This document shows positions 8,422-15,985 of a DNA stretch of 64,000 bases, piece by piece. Numbering within the stretch: the first letter of the stretch is position 1; every line of letters starts with the position of its first letter. This stretch comes from Paraburkholderia fungorum. GTDB taxonomy: Bacteria > Pseudomonadota > Gammaproteobacteria > Burkholderiales > Burkholderiaceae. Both the position numbers and the translations under genes were made by a program. The DNA lies in the NCBI RefSeq assembly GCF_902833645.1, contig NZ_CADFGE010000008.1, forward strand, positions 1-64,000, read 5' to 3'. Below the pieces are notes generated by a model, which did not search any database, had not been told where the DNA came from, and was given only the letters and a program-made list of their open reading frames with translations.

Positions 8422-9591
8422 CTACTTGGTCTTCTGCGCGCCGATATCGCTGTCCCACTTCTTGAAAGCCGCGACCATCGCGGTGGCGTTCAGCGGTAAA
8501 ACATGCGGACGCTCGGCCAGCAGCTTCGCGTATTCCGGCCGGCCGTATTTCTTCAGCACATCCTGGCTGTGCGCGGGCGCCTGCTCGATGCTCACGCCCT
8601 TGATTGCCGGCCCCGGGTAGAAGTAACCGTCGTCATAGGTCATGGCCTGCTGCGCGGGCTCGAGCATGAAGTTCATCAGCTTGTAGAGCACGTCGAGCTT
8701 TTCCTTCGGCACACCCTTTGGAATCACCATGTAGTGCGCGTCGTTCACCCACGTCATGTTGTCGAATGCCTGCACACGAAAATCCGCCGGCACGATGCCG
8801 AGCGCGCGCGGATTGATATCCCATCCGGTGACCGTCACGGTCATATCGCGTGAGCCCTCACCGAGCTCTTTCATCACGGCCGAAGTACCGCCCGGATAGT
8901 AAGGAATGCAATCGTTCAACTGCTTGAGAAAGGCCCACGTCTTGTCCCAGCCGTGAACCGGATCTTGCGGATCCTTGTCGCCGAGCACGTAAGGCAAGCC
9001 CATCAGGAAGGTGCGGCCCGGACCGGAGTTCGCCGGCCGCGCGTAGATCAGCTTATCCGGATGCGCCTTGCACCATTGCAGGAGTTGCGCAGGCGTTCTG
9101 GGTGGATCGCTGACTTTGGCGGGGTTGTATTCGAGCAAGGGACCGGCCGGCATATACGCGACTTCGAGGCCATAGCCCTGTGCGAGATCCTGCATCTTGC
9201 GCGGACCGGGCGCGTATTTATCGAGCACGCCGGGAAAAGCCGCCGCATTGTCCGGCAGCAGTTTCATCCAGAGATTCTGCTCGATGCCGGCGGCCAGTGC
9301 GTCAGTGCCGGTCAGGACGAGATCGATGTCGGAACGCCCGGCAGCCTGCATCGCCTTGATCTTGCCGGGCAACTGCGGCGCGGGCGCGTTGGTGAACGTG
9401 AGGTTGGCGACGAGATTGGGATACTTCGCCTTGAAGGCCTCGAAACCCTTCTGGGTGAGTTGAAGATCGCCGGCCACATCGACGATATTGAGCGTTACCG
9501 GATCGGCCGCGTGAGCGGCGGGTGCAAACGCGGCGCTTGCCACGAGCGTTACGGACACCAGCCTGAGCGCCAACCTGCCTGAAACAGTCAT
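8422..9591 (-). CDS. ABC transporter periplasmic substrate-binding protein (family 1)
   Basis: A 389-residue extracellular solute-binding protein. It begins with a Sec signal peptide (about 1-27, LVASAAFAPAAHA then ADPVTLNIV). The mature part has the two-lobed family 1 layout with NAPAPQLPGKIKAMQAAGRS and DMTVTVTGWDINPRA. The ATG at 9591 is set by the GGAG ribosome binding site and the signal peptide; a longer frame upstream lacks both. It is first of the four transporter genes and follows the SMP-30 lactonase gene by 273 bp. The ligand is unknown; the context suggests a sugar acid or lactone, while the permease type suggests polyamine-like or other organic solutes. Confidence 0.87.
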   Translation of the reverse strand: MTVSGRLALRLVSVTLVASAAFAPAAHAADPVTLNIVDVAGDLQLTQKGFEAFKAKYPNLVANLTFTNAPAPQLPGKIKAMQAAGRSDIDLVLTGTDALAAGIEQNLWMKLLPDNAAAFPGVLDKYAPGPRKMQDLAQGYGLEVAYMPAGPLLEYNPAKVSDPPRTPAQLLQWCKAHPDKLIYARPANSGPGRTFLMGLPYVLGDKDPQDPVHGWDKTWAFLKQLNDCIPYYPGGTSAVMKELGEGSRDMTVTVTGWDINPRALGIVPADFRVQAFDNMTWVNDAHYMVIPKGVPKEKLDVLYKLMNFMLEPAQQAMTYDDGYFYPGPAIKGVSIEQAPAHSQDVLKKYGRPEYAKLLAERPHVLPLNATAMVAAFKKWDSDIGAQKTK

Positions 9592-9864
9592 TGCGTCTCC
9601 TCGCTTCCCGGTATGAAGTCCGCCGGCCCGATGCGCCCTTGGCGGTGTCTTTCTTCTACCAATGGAACATAGCGAAGCGTAACTGCCGATGTCAAGCAAA
9701 TACTCACCACGGCACTTTGCCCGTCAATCAGCCCGTTTTGGCGAGGAATCCTTGTAGTTCAATGGGTTGCGCAGTTCGTCCAAGGGCAAACCCGAGGTCA
9801 GCACGCGGGCTGAATAGCGAGTTGTCAGGCAACATACGCTACCGCAGCCCAACGCCTGGTGTAT

Positions 9865-10809
9865 TCAGCCGCCCTGGACGCCCTGCGTATTCACGTAGAG
9901 CGAATACAAGCCGTGACTCGCCGCCATGAACAAGCGGTTGCGATGGCGCCCACCGAAGCACACGTTCGCGCAGCGCTCCGGCAACGCAATGTGGCCGATC
10001 GGCTCACCTTGCGGCGTGAAAACGCGCACCCCGTCGAGTTCGTCGGTGCCCATGCCCCAGCCGCACCAGAGATTGCCATGTGTATCGACGCGAAAGCCAT
10101 CGGGTGTCCCTGCGCCCGCGTCGATCAACACGCGGTTGTTCGACAGCACGGCGCTATCGCCACTTATGTCGACATCAAAAGCACGAATCTTGCGCGGCTC
10201 GCCTCGCGATTCGACGATGTACAGCACCGATTCGTCCGGCGAAAACGCGAGACCGTTCGGGCCCAGCACGTCGTCGGCGACCACGGTCACTTCGCCGGAT
10301 TGACCGTCGATGCGGTACACGCATGCAGGCAACTCCGATTCCTGCTGTTCTCCCTCATAGAAGCCGTCGATGCCGAAGGTCGGGTCGCTGAACCAGATCG
10401 AACCGTCCGACTTCACGACCACGTCATTCGGCGAGTTGAAGCGCTTGCCGCGATAACGCTCGGCGAGCACCGTAATCGAACCGTCATACTCGGTGCGCGT
10501 GACGCGCCGCGTCAGGTGCTCGCAACTGACAAGCCGGCCCTGGCGGTCGCGTGTATGGCCGTTCGCATTGTTCGACGACTGGCGAAACGTGGTCACGGCG
10601 CCGTTCGTTTCGTCCCAGCGCAGGATGCGGTCATTGGGAATGTCGCTCCACAGCAGATACCGGCCGTCGCCGAACCAGACCGGTCCCTCCGACCAGCGTG
10701 TGCCTTGATACAGGCACTCGACAGAAGCGGACGCCACGATCAACGATTTAAAACGCGGGTCGAACAGGCGAATGGAGGGATCGGGATAGCGTCGGCTGGT
10801 GTCGGTCAT
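9865..10809 (-). CDS. SMP-30/gluconolactonase family protein
   Basis: A 314-residue six-bladed beta-propeller enzyme of the SMP-30/LRE family, which hydrolyses sugar-acid lactones using a bound divalent metal. Recognisable segments are YQGTRWSEGPVWFGDGRYL (metal-ligand Glu), NSPNDVVVKSDGSIWFSDP (the Asn and the NDV motif) and ADDVLGPNGLAFSPDESVLY. The Asp expected near the C-terminal blade lies in GTPDGFRVDTHGNLW. The ATG at 10809 fits the family start; a longer frame carries a spurious Cys/Arg-rich head. It is co-oriented with the ABC importer and probably acts on the imported compound or its oxidation product. Its own regulation is not visible. Confidence 0.85.
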   Translation of the reverse strand: MTDTSRRYPDPSIRLFDPRFKSLIVASASVECLYQGTRWSEGPVWFGDGRYLLWSDIPNDRILRWDETNGAVTTFRQSSNNANGHTRDRQGRLVSCEHLTRRVTRTEYDGSITVLAERYRGKRFNSPNDVVVKSDGSIWFSDPTFGIDGFYEGEQQESELPACVYRIDGQSGEVTVVADDVLGPNGLAFSPDESVLYIVESRGEPRKIRAFDVDISGDSAVLSNNRVLIDAGAGTPDGFRVDTHGNLWCGWGMGTDELDGVRVFTPQGEPIGHIALPERCANVCFGGRHRNRLFMAASHGLYSLYVNTQGVQGG

Positions 10810-11398
10810 GCTTGGGCTTTGGGTGATGAAGGTTGATGGGGGGCAGCAAGCCAACGCCGGCCAGCAGGACCCGCGCCGCACGACAGATCTTCGCATGATG
10901 CTCGGACAGCGTTGAACTGCATAGTAGCGCCTCGCAATGCTGTCAGACAACCTGTGCACAGGCGATGCCGCACAAGCCCGACCCGAGGCCGATAAGGCTA
11001 AGGGGAAGTTGCCAAAGCCGGCTAGGCGCTTTTGTATGACAATAGCGCATGGCCGGTACGAGTGAATGATGGCAGGCGAGGCGGGAATTGACGATCGGGA
11101 AAGCGGAGTCGTTTCGCCTGGAATCCGGATAAATGTCGTTCAGGGGTTTGACGGTAATGTTGCCAATCAGAAGCATCAAAACCTGCACTACGAGAAAATT
11201 ACCCACTTTTTCGACCCGTGAATGTTAATCGGGTCAAAGAAATCCGTTATAAAGAGCGATTCGTTCGCTTCTTTGCAGAACCCGCGCTGGTGCTGTTTCT
11301 TTAGAAATCGCGCTCGGCTTGCGGAATAATTTTTAGTGATAGATTGTGAAGATAAAAACAGCCGGGCGGATCACCGCACCGCAATTAACCGCAACGGG
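10810..11398. other. Gene-free region upstream of luxR
   Basis: I see no convincing gene here. One 87-codon minus-strand frame (10943-11206) has a hydrophobic head but atypical composition and no ribosome binding site. The last 200 bases are AT-rich and should contain the luxR promoter. No lux-type box was recognised. Confidence 0.5.
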
Positions 11399-12154
11399 AT
11401 GTTTGCGAGTCTGAGAGAACACAAATTGTCGCTACATTTTATCGAGGAAATGGCGCCACTACTGAACGCCGCGGATGAAGCGGAATGGTTCGGTGCGATT
11501 GCGGGCCTTGCAGAAACGTGGGGCTTCGACAAGCTGTTGATCGCCATGTTGCCGCGTCCGACCATTCGCCTCGAAGATGCCTATGTGCGGAGCACCTACG
11601 CGCCAAAGTGGCGACGCACGTACGACGAACAGGGTCTCGTCCACATCGACCCGACAGTCTCGCATTGCGCAACGCGTGCCACGCCGCTGATCTGGTCGCC
11701 CGACATTTTCAGCACGGCACAGCAACAGTCGATGTATGAGGAAGCCCGCTCGCACGGCCTGCGCGCCGGTGTCACTTTGCCGATTCATGGACCAAACCAG
11801 GAAGCCGGCATGATGTGCTTCGTCAACGACAGCAATCCGTCCGACGCATTCTGGCGCCATGTCAACGTTGCATTGCCAAATCTGGTGTTATTGCGCGATC
11901 TGGTGATCGATACCAGTCAGCGCCATTTGAATGCGCACACCCAGACCTTATTGCCCAAGCTCACGCCTCGCGAACGCGAGTGCCTGAAATGGACCGCGCG
12001 TGGCAAATCCACCTGGGAGATCTCCCATATCCTGAACTGTTCGGAAGCCGTGGTGAACTTCCACATGAAGAACATCAGGACGAAATTCGGTGTGAATTCA
12101 AGGCGCGCGGCGGCCGTAATCGCCGCGCAGATGGGGCTTATTGACCCGGGTTGA
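11399..12154 (+). CDS. braR: LuxR-family N-acyl-homoserine-lactone receptor (BraR-like)
   Basis: A 251-residue quorum-sensing transcription factor. The N-terminal autoinducer domain (about 10-170) retains all four signature ligand residues with the spacing of TraR: W71, Y75, D84 and W99 (steps 4, 9 and 15), in KWRRTYDEQG and HIDP. The C-terminal GerE-type helix-turn-helix (about 185-250) reads LTPRERECLKWTARGKST followed by AVVNFHMKNI. The start is the ATG at 11399, preceded by AACGGG; an ATG-like start 21 codons upstream has no better signal. The gene faces rsaL, with 3' ends overlapping by 17 bp, and luxI lies beyond. This is the order of lasR-rsaL-lasI and of braR-rsaL-braI in Paraburkholderia, hence the symbol. 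Confidence 0.88.
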   Translation: MFASLREHKLSLHFIEEMAPLLNAADEAEWFGAIAGLAETWGFDKLLIAMLPRPTIRLEDAYVRSTYAPKWRRTYDEQGLVHIDPTVSHCATRATPLIWSPDIFSTAQQQSMYEEARSHGLRAGVTLPIHGPNQEAGMMCFVNDSNPSDAFWRHVNVALPNLVLLRDLVIDTSQRHLNAHTQTLLPKLTPRERECLKWTARGKSTWEISHILNCSEAVVNFHMKNIRTKFGVNSRRAAAVIAAQMGLIDPG

Positions 12155-12455
12155 GCAAGGCGGCGGCGTCACGGCTGTACAAGACCCGTTCAGCCCGGCC
12201 AAGATCCGCGTCCGAAACCGTTTTGGTGAAATAGAGGCCCAGCAGGATCGACACGGGCGCCGGGATCTCCGCGCCCGATTCGAACCGGCTGCCACGCGAT
12301 TGCGTCACGCCAAAGCGTGCCCAGAAGCGGCGCTGACTCTCTTTTTTCTTCTTGCGGTAGGCAATGATCAGAACCCGATCCACCACCGATGAAGGCTCCG
12401 CCGAGCGGCTTTGGACGGAGGGTTGCACCTGCCAGTGATTGTCGAGAAGTTCCAT
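12138..12455 (-). CDS. rsaL: RsaL-like quorum-sensing repressor
   Basis: A 105-residue HTH protein. The core FWARFGVTQSRGSRFESGAE followed by IPAPVSILLGLYFTKTVSDADL matches my memory of the RsaL family, which binds the luxI promoter and caps signal production. In Pseudomonas RsaL is about 80 residues; here an N-terminal extension of about 25 residues, then a lysine-rich patch (YRKKKKES), precedes the HTH. The ATG at 12455 faces the luxI promoter, so rsaL and luxI share a bidirectional regulatory region with the las-type box. Its 3' end overlaps luxR by 17 bp on the opposite strand. Confidence 0.82.
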   Translation of the reverse strand: MELLDNHWQVQPSVQSRSAEPSSVVDRVLIIAYRKKKKESQRRFWARFGVTQSRGSRFESGAEIPAPVSILLGLYFTKTVSDADLGRAERVLYSRDAAALLNPGQ

Positions 12456-12522
12456 TTTTTCGGTCCGGTCGGTTGAGTGCTGAGGCTTGTCTTGAATTCT
12501 GCGTTATCCGATTAGCATCCAC

Positions 12523-12542
12523 ACCTATCCAGGTAGGTAGGT
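12523..12542. promoter_or_regulatory. las/lux-type box between rsaL and luxI
   Basis: ACCTATCCAGGTAGGTAGGT is a 20-bp imperfect dyad of the ACCT-N12-AGGT form recognised by LasR/BraR-type regulators; 7 of 10 positions are symmetric. Its centre is about 79 bp upstream of the luxI ATG and about 77 bp from the divergent rsaL ATG. BraR binding here would activate luxI, and RsaL probably binds an overlapping site. Confidence 0.6.
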
Positions 12543-12610
12543 GGCAGAGCGATTCAAAATGCATAAGTTTTCTTGCGTATTGGGTACCCCAACACGTTCA
12601 GGAGAACGCC

Positions 12611-13204
12611 ATGCAAACAGCGATTCGGATTGGAATGCGGCAGGAATTTGACAATGCGGACATCAATGAGATGTACCGCTTGCGGGCCCGGGTGTTCCAT
12701 GGGCGGCTCGGATGGGACATCCCGACTATTGCGGGCATGGAGATCGACGGCTACGACGCCCTTGGTCCGCACTACATGCTGATTCAGGGCGACGACCGGC
12801 AGGTGCGGGGCTGTTGGCGTCTGATGCCAACCGAAGGGCCGAATATGCTGAAAGACACTTTCCCGCAGTTGCTGCATGGCGCGGACGCACCGGTCGGGCG
12901 GCATATCTGGGAACTCAGCCGGTTCGCAATCGAAACCAGCGGCGAGGAGCAGTCGTTCGGCTTTGCCGACCTGACCATGCAGGCGATTCACGAACTCGTG
13001 ACATTCGCCGACCGGATGGGCATCACGCGTTACGTCACGGTGACCACCACGCCGATTGAGCGGCTGCTGCGTAAGACCGGTATCGATATCAGCCGGCTCG
13101 GATCACCTCTGCAGATCGGCGTGGAGCGGGCCGTGGCGCTGGATATCGCCGTCAGTCCGAAAACCCGCACCGCCCTGTTCGGGCCGATGGCCGTCGCCGC
13201 CTGA
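12611..13204 (+). CDS. braI: LuxI-family acyl-homoserine-lactone synthase (BraI-like)
   Basis: A 197-residue autoinducer synthase that joins S-adenosylmethionine to an acyl-ACP to make an N-acyl-homoserine lactone. The invariant N-terminal residues are present: R and F in YRLRARVFHGRLGW, the Trp there, and D/D in MEIDGYDALGPHY. RGCWRLMPTEGPNML and the catalytic IWELSRFAI follow. The ATG at 12611 is preceded by GGAGAA. In Paraburkholderia the BraI product is 3-oxo-C14-HSL; that chain length cannot be read from this sequence. Activation by BraR through the upstream las-type box and repression by RsaL are the expected circuit. Confidence 0.9.
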   Translation: MQTAIRIGMRQEFDNADINEMYRLRARVFHGRLGWDIPTIAGMEIDGYDALGPHYMLIQGDDRQVRGCWRLMPTEGPNMLKDTFPQLLHGADAPVGRHIWELSRFAIETSGEEQSFGFADLTMQAIHELVTFADRMGITRYVTVTTTPIERLLRKTGIDISRLGSPLQIGVERAVALDIAVSPKTRTALFGPMAVAA

Positions 13205-13365
13205 TGCTCCGACATGATATTCGGCGCGGGGCTACGGTTGCCGCTTGTTGGGATGCCGTTTCCTGGCGTCTTTTGGTGCTAACTGGGTGTTATCTGGTGT
13301 TGCCTGAACACGACAGACGAGCGGCGAGCGTCTAGTTGCGATCCTTCAGGAAGATGCGCGGGATG

Positions 13366-14055
13366 TCATGAGCCGAACATCCGTTCGAGCGCATTTTCGA
13401 GGTGCGCCCGCATCGCCCTCGCCGCGGCGGGACCGTCCTTGCGGCGGATCGCCTCGAGCACGGCCAGATGTTCATCCTGCACCAGCCGTTGCCGCTCCAC
13501 CGTCTTCACGAGCGACAGATTACGCGACAGGTTCATGCTGAACAGAATCTGTTCCTCGATGAACGACATGACCGTGATGAAAAAAGGATTTTTCGACGCG
13601 CGCGCCACCGCCAGGTGGAACATGAAATCGTCCTGCGCACCGATGCCCCGTGTTTCTATGATGCGCTCCAACTGATCCCACGCATGCTGGATCGCGTCGA
13701 TGTCATCGGCGTCGGCTTTGAGCGCCGCCTGCTCGGCAGCGCCCGCCTCGGTCACGATGCGAAATTCATAGCAGCGGCGGATGTCAGACAGCGTTTCGAG
13801 CGGCGCAAAGCGGCGCACATCGGGGTCCGGGCGGCGCGCAACCGTGGTGCCCGAGCCGTGCCGCGTCATGATGATCCCGTCCGCCCGCAAGCGCGCGAGC
13901 GCCTCGCGCACGGTCGGCCGTGAAGTCGCGAAGCGTTCGGCCAGTGCGTGCTCGGTCGGCAGCCGCTCACCTTCCTTGTACTCGCCTTCAAGAATGCGAT
14001 TCAGGATGTCGCCGTAGATCTTGTCGGGCAAGCCCGTCGTTTTGCGCTCGTTCAT
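13366..14055 (-). CDS. GntR-family regulator, FadR/FCD subfamily
   Basis: A 229-residue transcriptional regulator. The winged HTH (about 10-75) reads LPTEHALAERFATSRPTVRE, then LARLRADGIIMTRHGSGT. The all-helical FCD ligand domain (about 95-225) contains the metal-site residues of the family, a first Asp/Arg helix ending in CYEFRIVTEAGAAEQAA and the HxxxxRA patterns FMFHLAVARASKNP and VQDEHLAVLEAIRRKD. The ATG at 14055 was preferred to a TTG 16 codons upstream. The gene stands alone between luxI and the stress-protein gene; FCD regulators usually sense small carboxylic acids, but no target is adjacent. Confidence 0.87.
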   Translation of the reverse strand: MNERKTTGLPDKIYGDILNRILEGEYKEGERLPTEHALAERFATSRPTVREALARLRADGIIMTRHGSGTTVARRPDPDVRRFAPLETLSDIRRCYEFRIVTEAGAAEQAALKADADDIDAIQHAWDQLERIIETRGIGAQDDFMFHLAVARASKNPFFITVMSFIEEQILFSMNLSRNLSLVKTVERQRLVQDEHLAVLEAIRRKDGPAAARAMRAHLENALERMFGS

Positions 14056-14218
14056 CAGCGGGACTGAAGCAGCTTGTCTGAATAGGTTCCGATTGTAAGG
14101 CAAACCTCACGCCATGCCCCGGCTGGACGCTGCGTCATGGCTTGTCCGAAATGCCGCAAACGCATGCGGCGCGGCGCTCGTTGCCTGAAGCATTGTTATC
14201 TCAGAATTTGACAAGTGT

Positions 14219-14232
14219 TTGATTTACATCCT
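14219..14232. promoter_or_regulatory. FNR-box-like site upstream of the stress-protein gene
   Basis: TTGATTTACATCCT matches the FNR consensus TTGAT-N4-ATCAA in the whole left half and three of five right-half positions. It lies about 114-127 bp upstream of the universal stress protein start, and an FNR-type gene is the next gene downstream. This is suggestive only. Confidence 0.35.
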
Positions 14233-14345
14233 GTGTCGATGCATCTTTTTCAGCGATCATTTAAGCTCGCATCGTAATCCAATTGTCAACGAGCCCGGCC
14301 GGCCGAACGGCTGCGGCACTCAACCCCTTCAGACGCGGAGTCGAT

Positions 14346-14813
14346 ATGTACACACGCATCCTTGTAGCCGTCGACGGCAGCCATACCTCGCGCCGTGCGT
14401 TCGACGCAGCGCTCGCACTCGCGAAGTCCACCGGCGCCGTCATGCAACCGCTCTACGTCGTCGAAAACACGCCGATGTATTTCGAAGCGCCAGGCTATGA
14501 CCCTTCCGTTCTGCGTAACCGCCTCGTCGAGGAAGGCAAGGAACTCGGCGCGGAATTCGCGGCGGCCATGGCTGCGCAAGGCGTCAAGGGTGAACTCGCC
14601 GTGGGCGAAGCTTCTTCGCTCGACGACGTTTCAGTGGTCGTACTCAAAGCTGCCGCTGACTTCAACGCCGATCTGCTGGTGATGGGCACGCATGGCCGCC
14701 GTGGTTTTCAGCGCCTGATTCTTGGCAGCGTCGCGGAGCGCTGCGTGCGCCAGGCGACCTTGCCGGTGCTGCTGATTCCATCCGCGGCAGGCAAATCCGG
14801 CGACAGCGCCTGA
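14346..14813 (+). CDS. Universal stress protein (UspA family)
   Basis: A 155-residue single-domain UspA protein, cytoplasmic, that typically dimerises and may bind ATP. It opens with the family start MYTRILVAVDGSHTS and ends with the ATP-binding signature VMGTHGRRGFQRLILGSVAE (G-2x-G-9x-G-S/T), then VRQATLPVLLIP. The ATG at 14346 is fixed by this opening. It lies 246 bp before the FNR-type regulator, with a weak FNR-like box upstream, so low-oxygen induction is plausible but unproven. Confidence 0.9.
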   Translation: MYTRILVAVDGSHTSRRAFDAALALAKSTGAVMQPLYVVENTPMYFEAPGYDPSVLRNRLVEEGKELGAEFAAAMAAQGVKGELAVGEASSLDDVSVVVLKAAADFNADLLVMGTHGRRGFQRLILGSVAERCVRQATLPVLLIPSAAGKSGDSA

Positions 14814-15059
14814 ACATGTTGAGCGACATACATGGCCGTTGTATGCGCTCACCGTCATGGTCGGTACATACCGCGCGCTATCCCTAAAATGCGGGCCGAG
14901 CAGGGCGGCGAGGATACATAGCAGTCCGTAACCACAAGCAGCAACGCGAGGGTGACGTCGCTCAAGAGGCCTAACTGCGTTAACGCGTCATTTTGTCGCT
15001 AAACGGGGAGCATGGGCGGTGGGACAATCAGTCATCACCCTTACAAACGGCTGAAAAAC

Positions 15060-15854
15060 ATGCTAACTCCTACCGCTGTGACCCGCTCGGCCGGCACTGC
15101 CGAATCCACTGTGATTTCGTCGCCTGCGCGTGGCGCCCGTCGTGCCGCGCCGGTGAGGGCAACCGCGCGCACCGCCGCTCGCTGTTCGAGCTGTGCGATG
15201 CGGGCGCTCTGCATGCCGCAAGGCCTGTCGCCAGACGAACTGCCCAAACTCGAAGCCCTTATTTGCACCGCGCGCTCGGTGCAGCGCGGTGAAGCGCTGT
15301 ATCGCAGCGGCGATCGTTTCGACAACATTTATGCGGTGCGGTCCGGCTCCATGAAAACCGTCATGGCGCACCGTGACGGCCGCGAGCAGGTCACCGGCCT
15401 GCGCCTCGCCGGTGAAGCACTCGGGCTCGACGGCATGAGCGATGACGTGCACGCATGCAGCGCCGTCGCCCTCGAAGACAGCACCGTTTGCATTGTTCCC
15501 TACCCTGCCCTCAAGTCCCTGTGTCGCGAAATCAACTCGATGCAGGAGCGCCTGCACAAACTGCTGGGTGAGCAGATCGTCCGCGAAGCCGGGCAAATGA
15601 TGGTGCTCGGCTCACTTTCGGCCGACGAACGCGTGGCGGCATTTCTGCTCGATGTGTCGCAACGCAACGCCCAGCGTGGTTATTCGTCGGCGGAATTCAA
15701 CTTGCGCATGACCCGGGAGGACATGGGCAGCTACCTGGGAATGACGCTCGAAACTGTGAGCCGCACCCTGTCAAGATTTCAAAAGCGCGGTCTAATAGAT
15801 ACACAGGGCAAACATATCCGCATCGTCGACCTGGAAGGCTTGCAGAAGGTGTAA
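15060..15854 (+). CDS. fnr: FNR/Anr-type oxygen-responsive transcriptional regulator
   Basis: A 264-residue CRP/FNR-family regulator. The N-terminal cysteines C42, C45 and C51 (RCSSCAMRALC) have exactly the C-x2-C-x5-C spacing of E. coli FNR; a further Cys at 133 (VHACSAVAL) is the likely fourth ligand of an oxygen-labile [4Fe-4S] cluster. The cNMP-like beta-roll spans about 60-170, and the C-terminal HTH carries the FNR recognition helix MTREDMGSYLGMTLETVSR. The ATG at 15060 is the family-like start; an upstream ATG at 15012 with GGGGAG immediately before it is possible. It switches anaerobic or microaerobic genes, perhaps including the upstream stress protein. Confidence 0.88.
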   Translation: MLTPTAVTRSAGTAESTVISSPARGARRAAPVRATARTAARCSSCAMRALCMPQGLSPDELPKLEALICTARSVQRGEALYRSGDRFDNIYAVRSGSMKTVMAHRDGREQVTGLRLAGEALGLDGMSDDVHACSAVALEDSTVCIVPYPALKSLCREINSMQERLHKLLGEQIVREAGQMMVLGSLSADERVAAFLLDVSQRNAQRGYSSAEFNLRMTREDMGSYLGMTLETVSRTLSRFQKRGLIDTQGKHIRIVDLEGLQKV

Positions 15855-15985
15855 GCCATACGCGCCGGAGCTGGCCCGCGCCGCCGCGTCCCGGTCCATT
15901 CGCCTTTAGGCGCGCATTCGCCTTGGCATAGCTCCTGCGAGCGGGTACAGTCTTTAGTCCGTCCCCCGCAAGGAGACCCGGCGAA

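Noticed and set aside
10943..11206. 87-codon minus-strand frame upstream of luxR
   Set aside because: No ribosome binding site, and no recognisable family. Retained only as a note in the intergenic entry.
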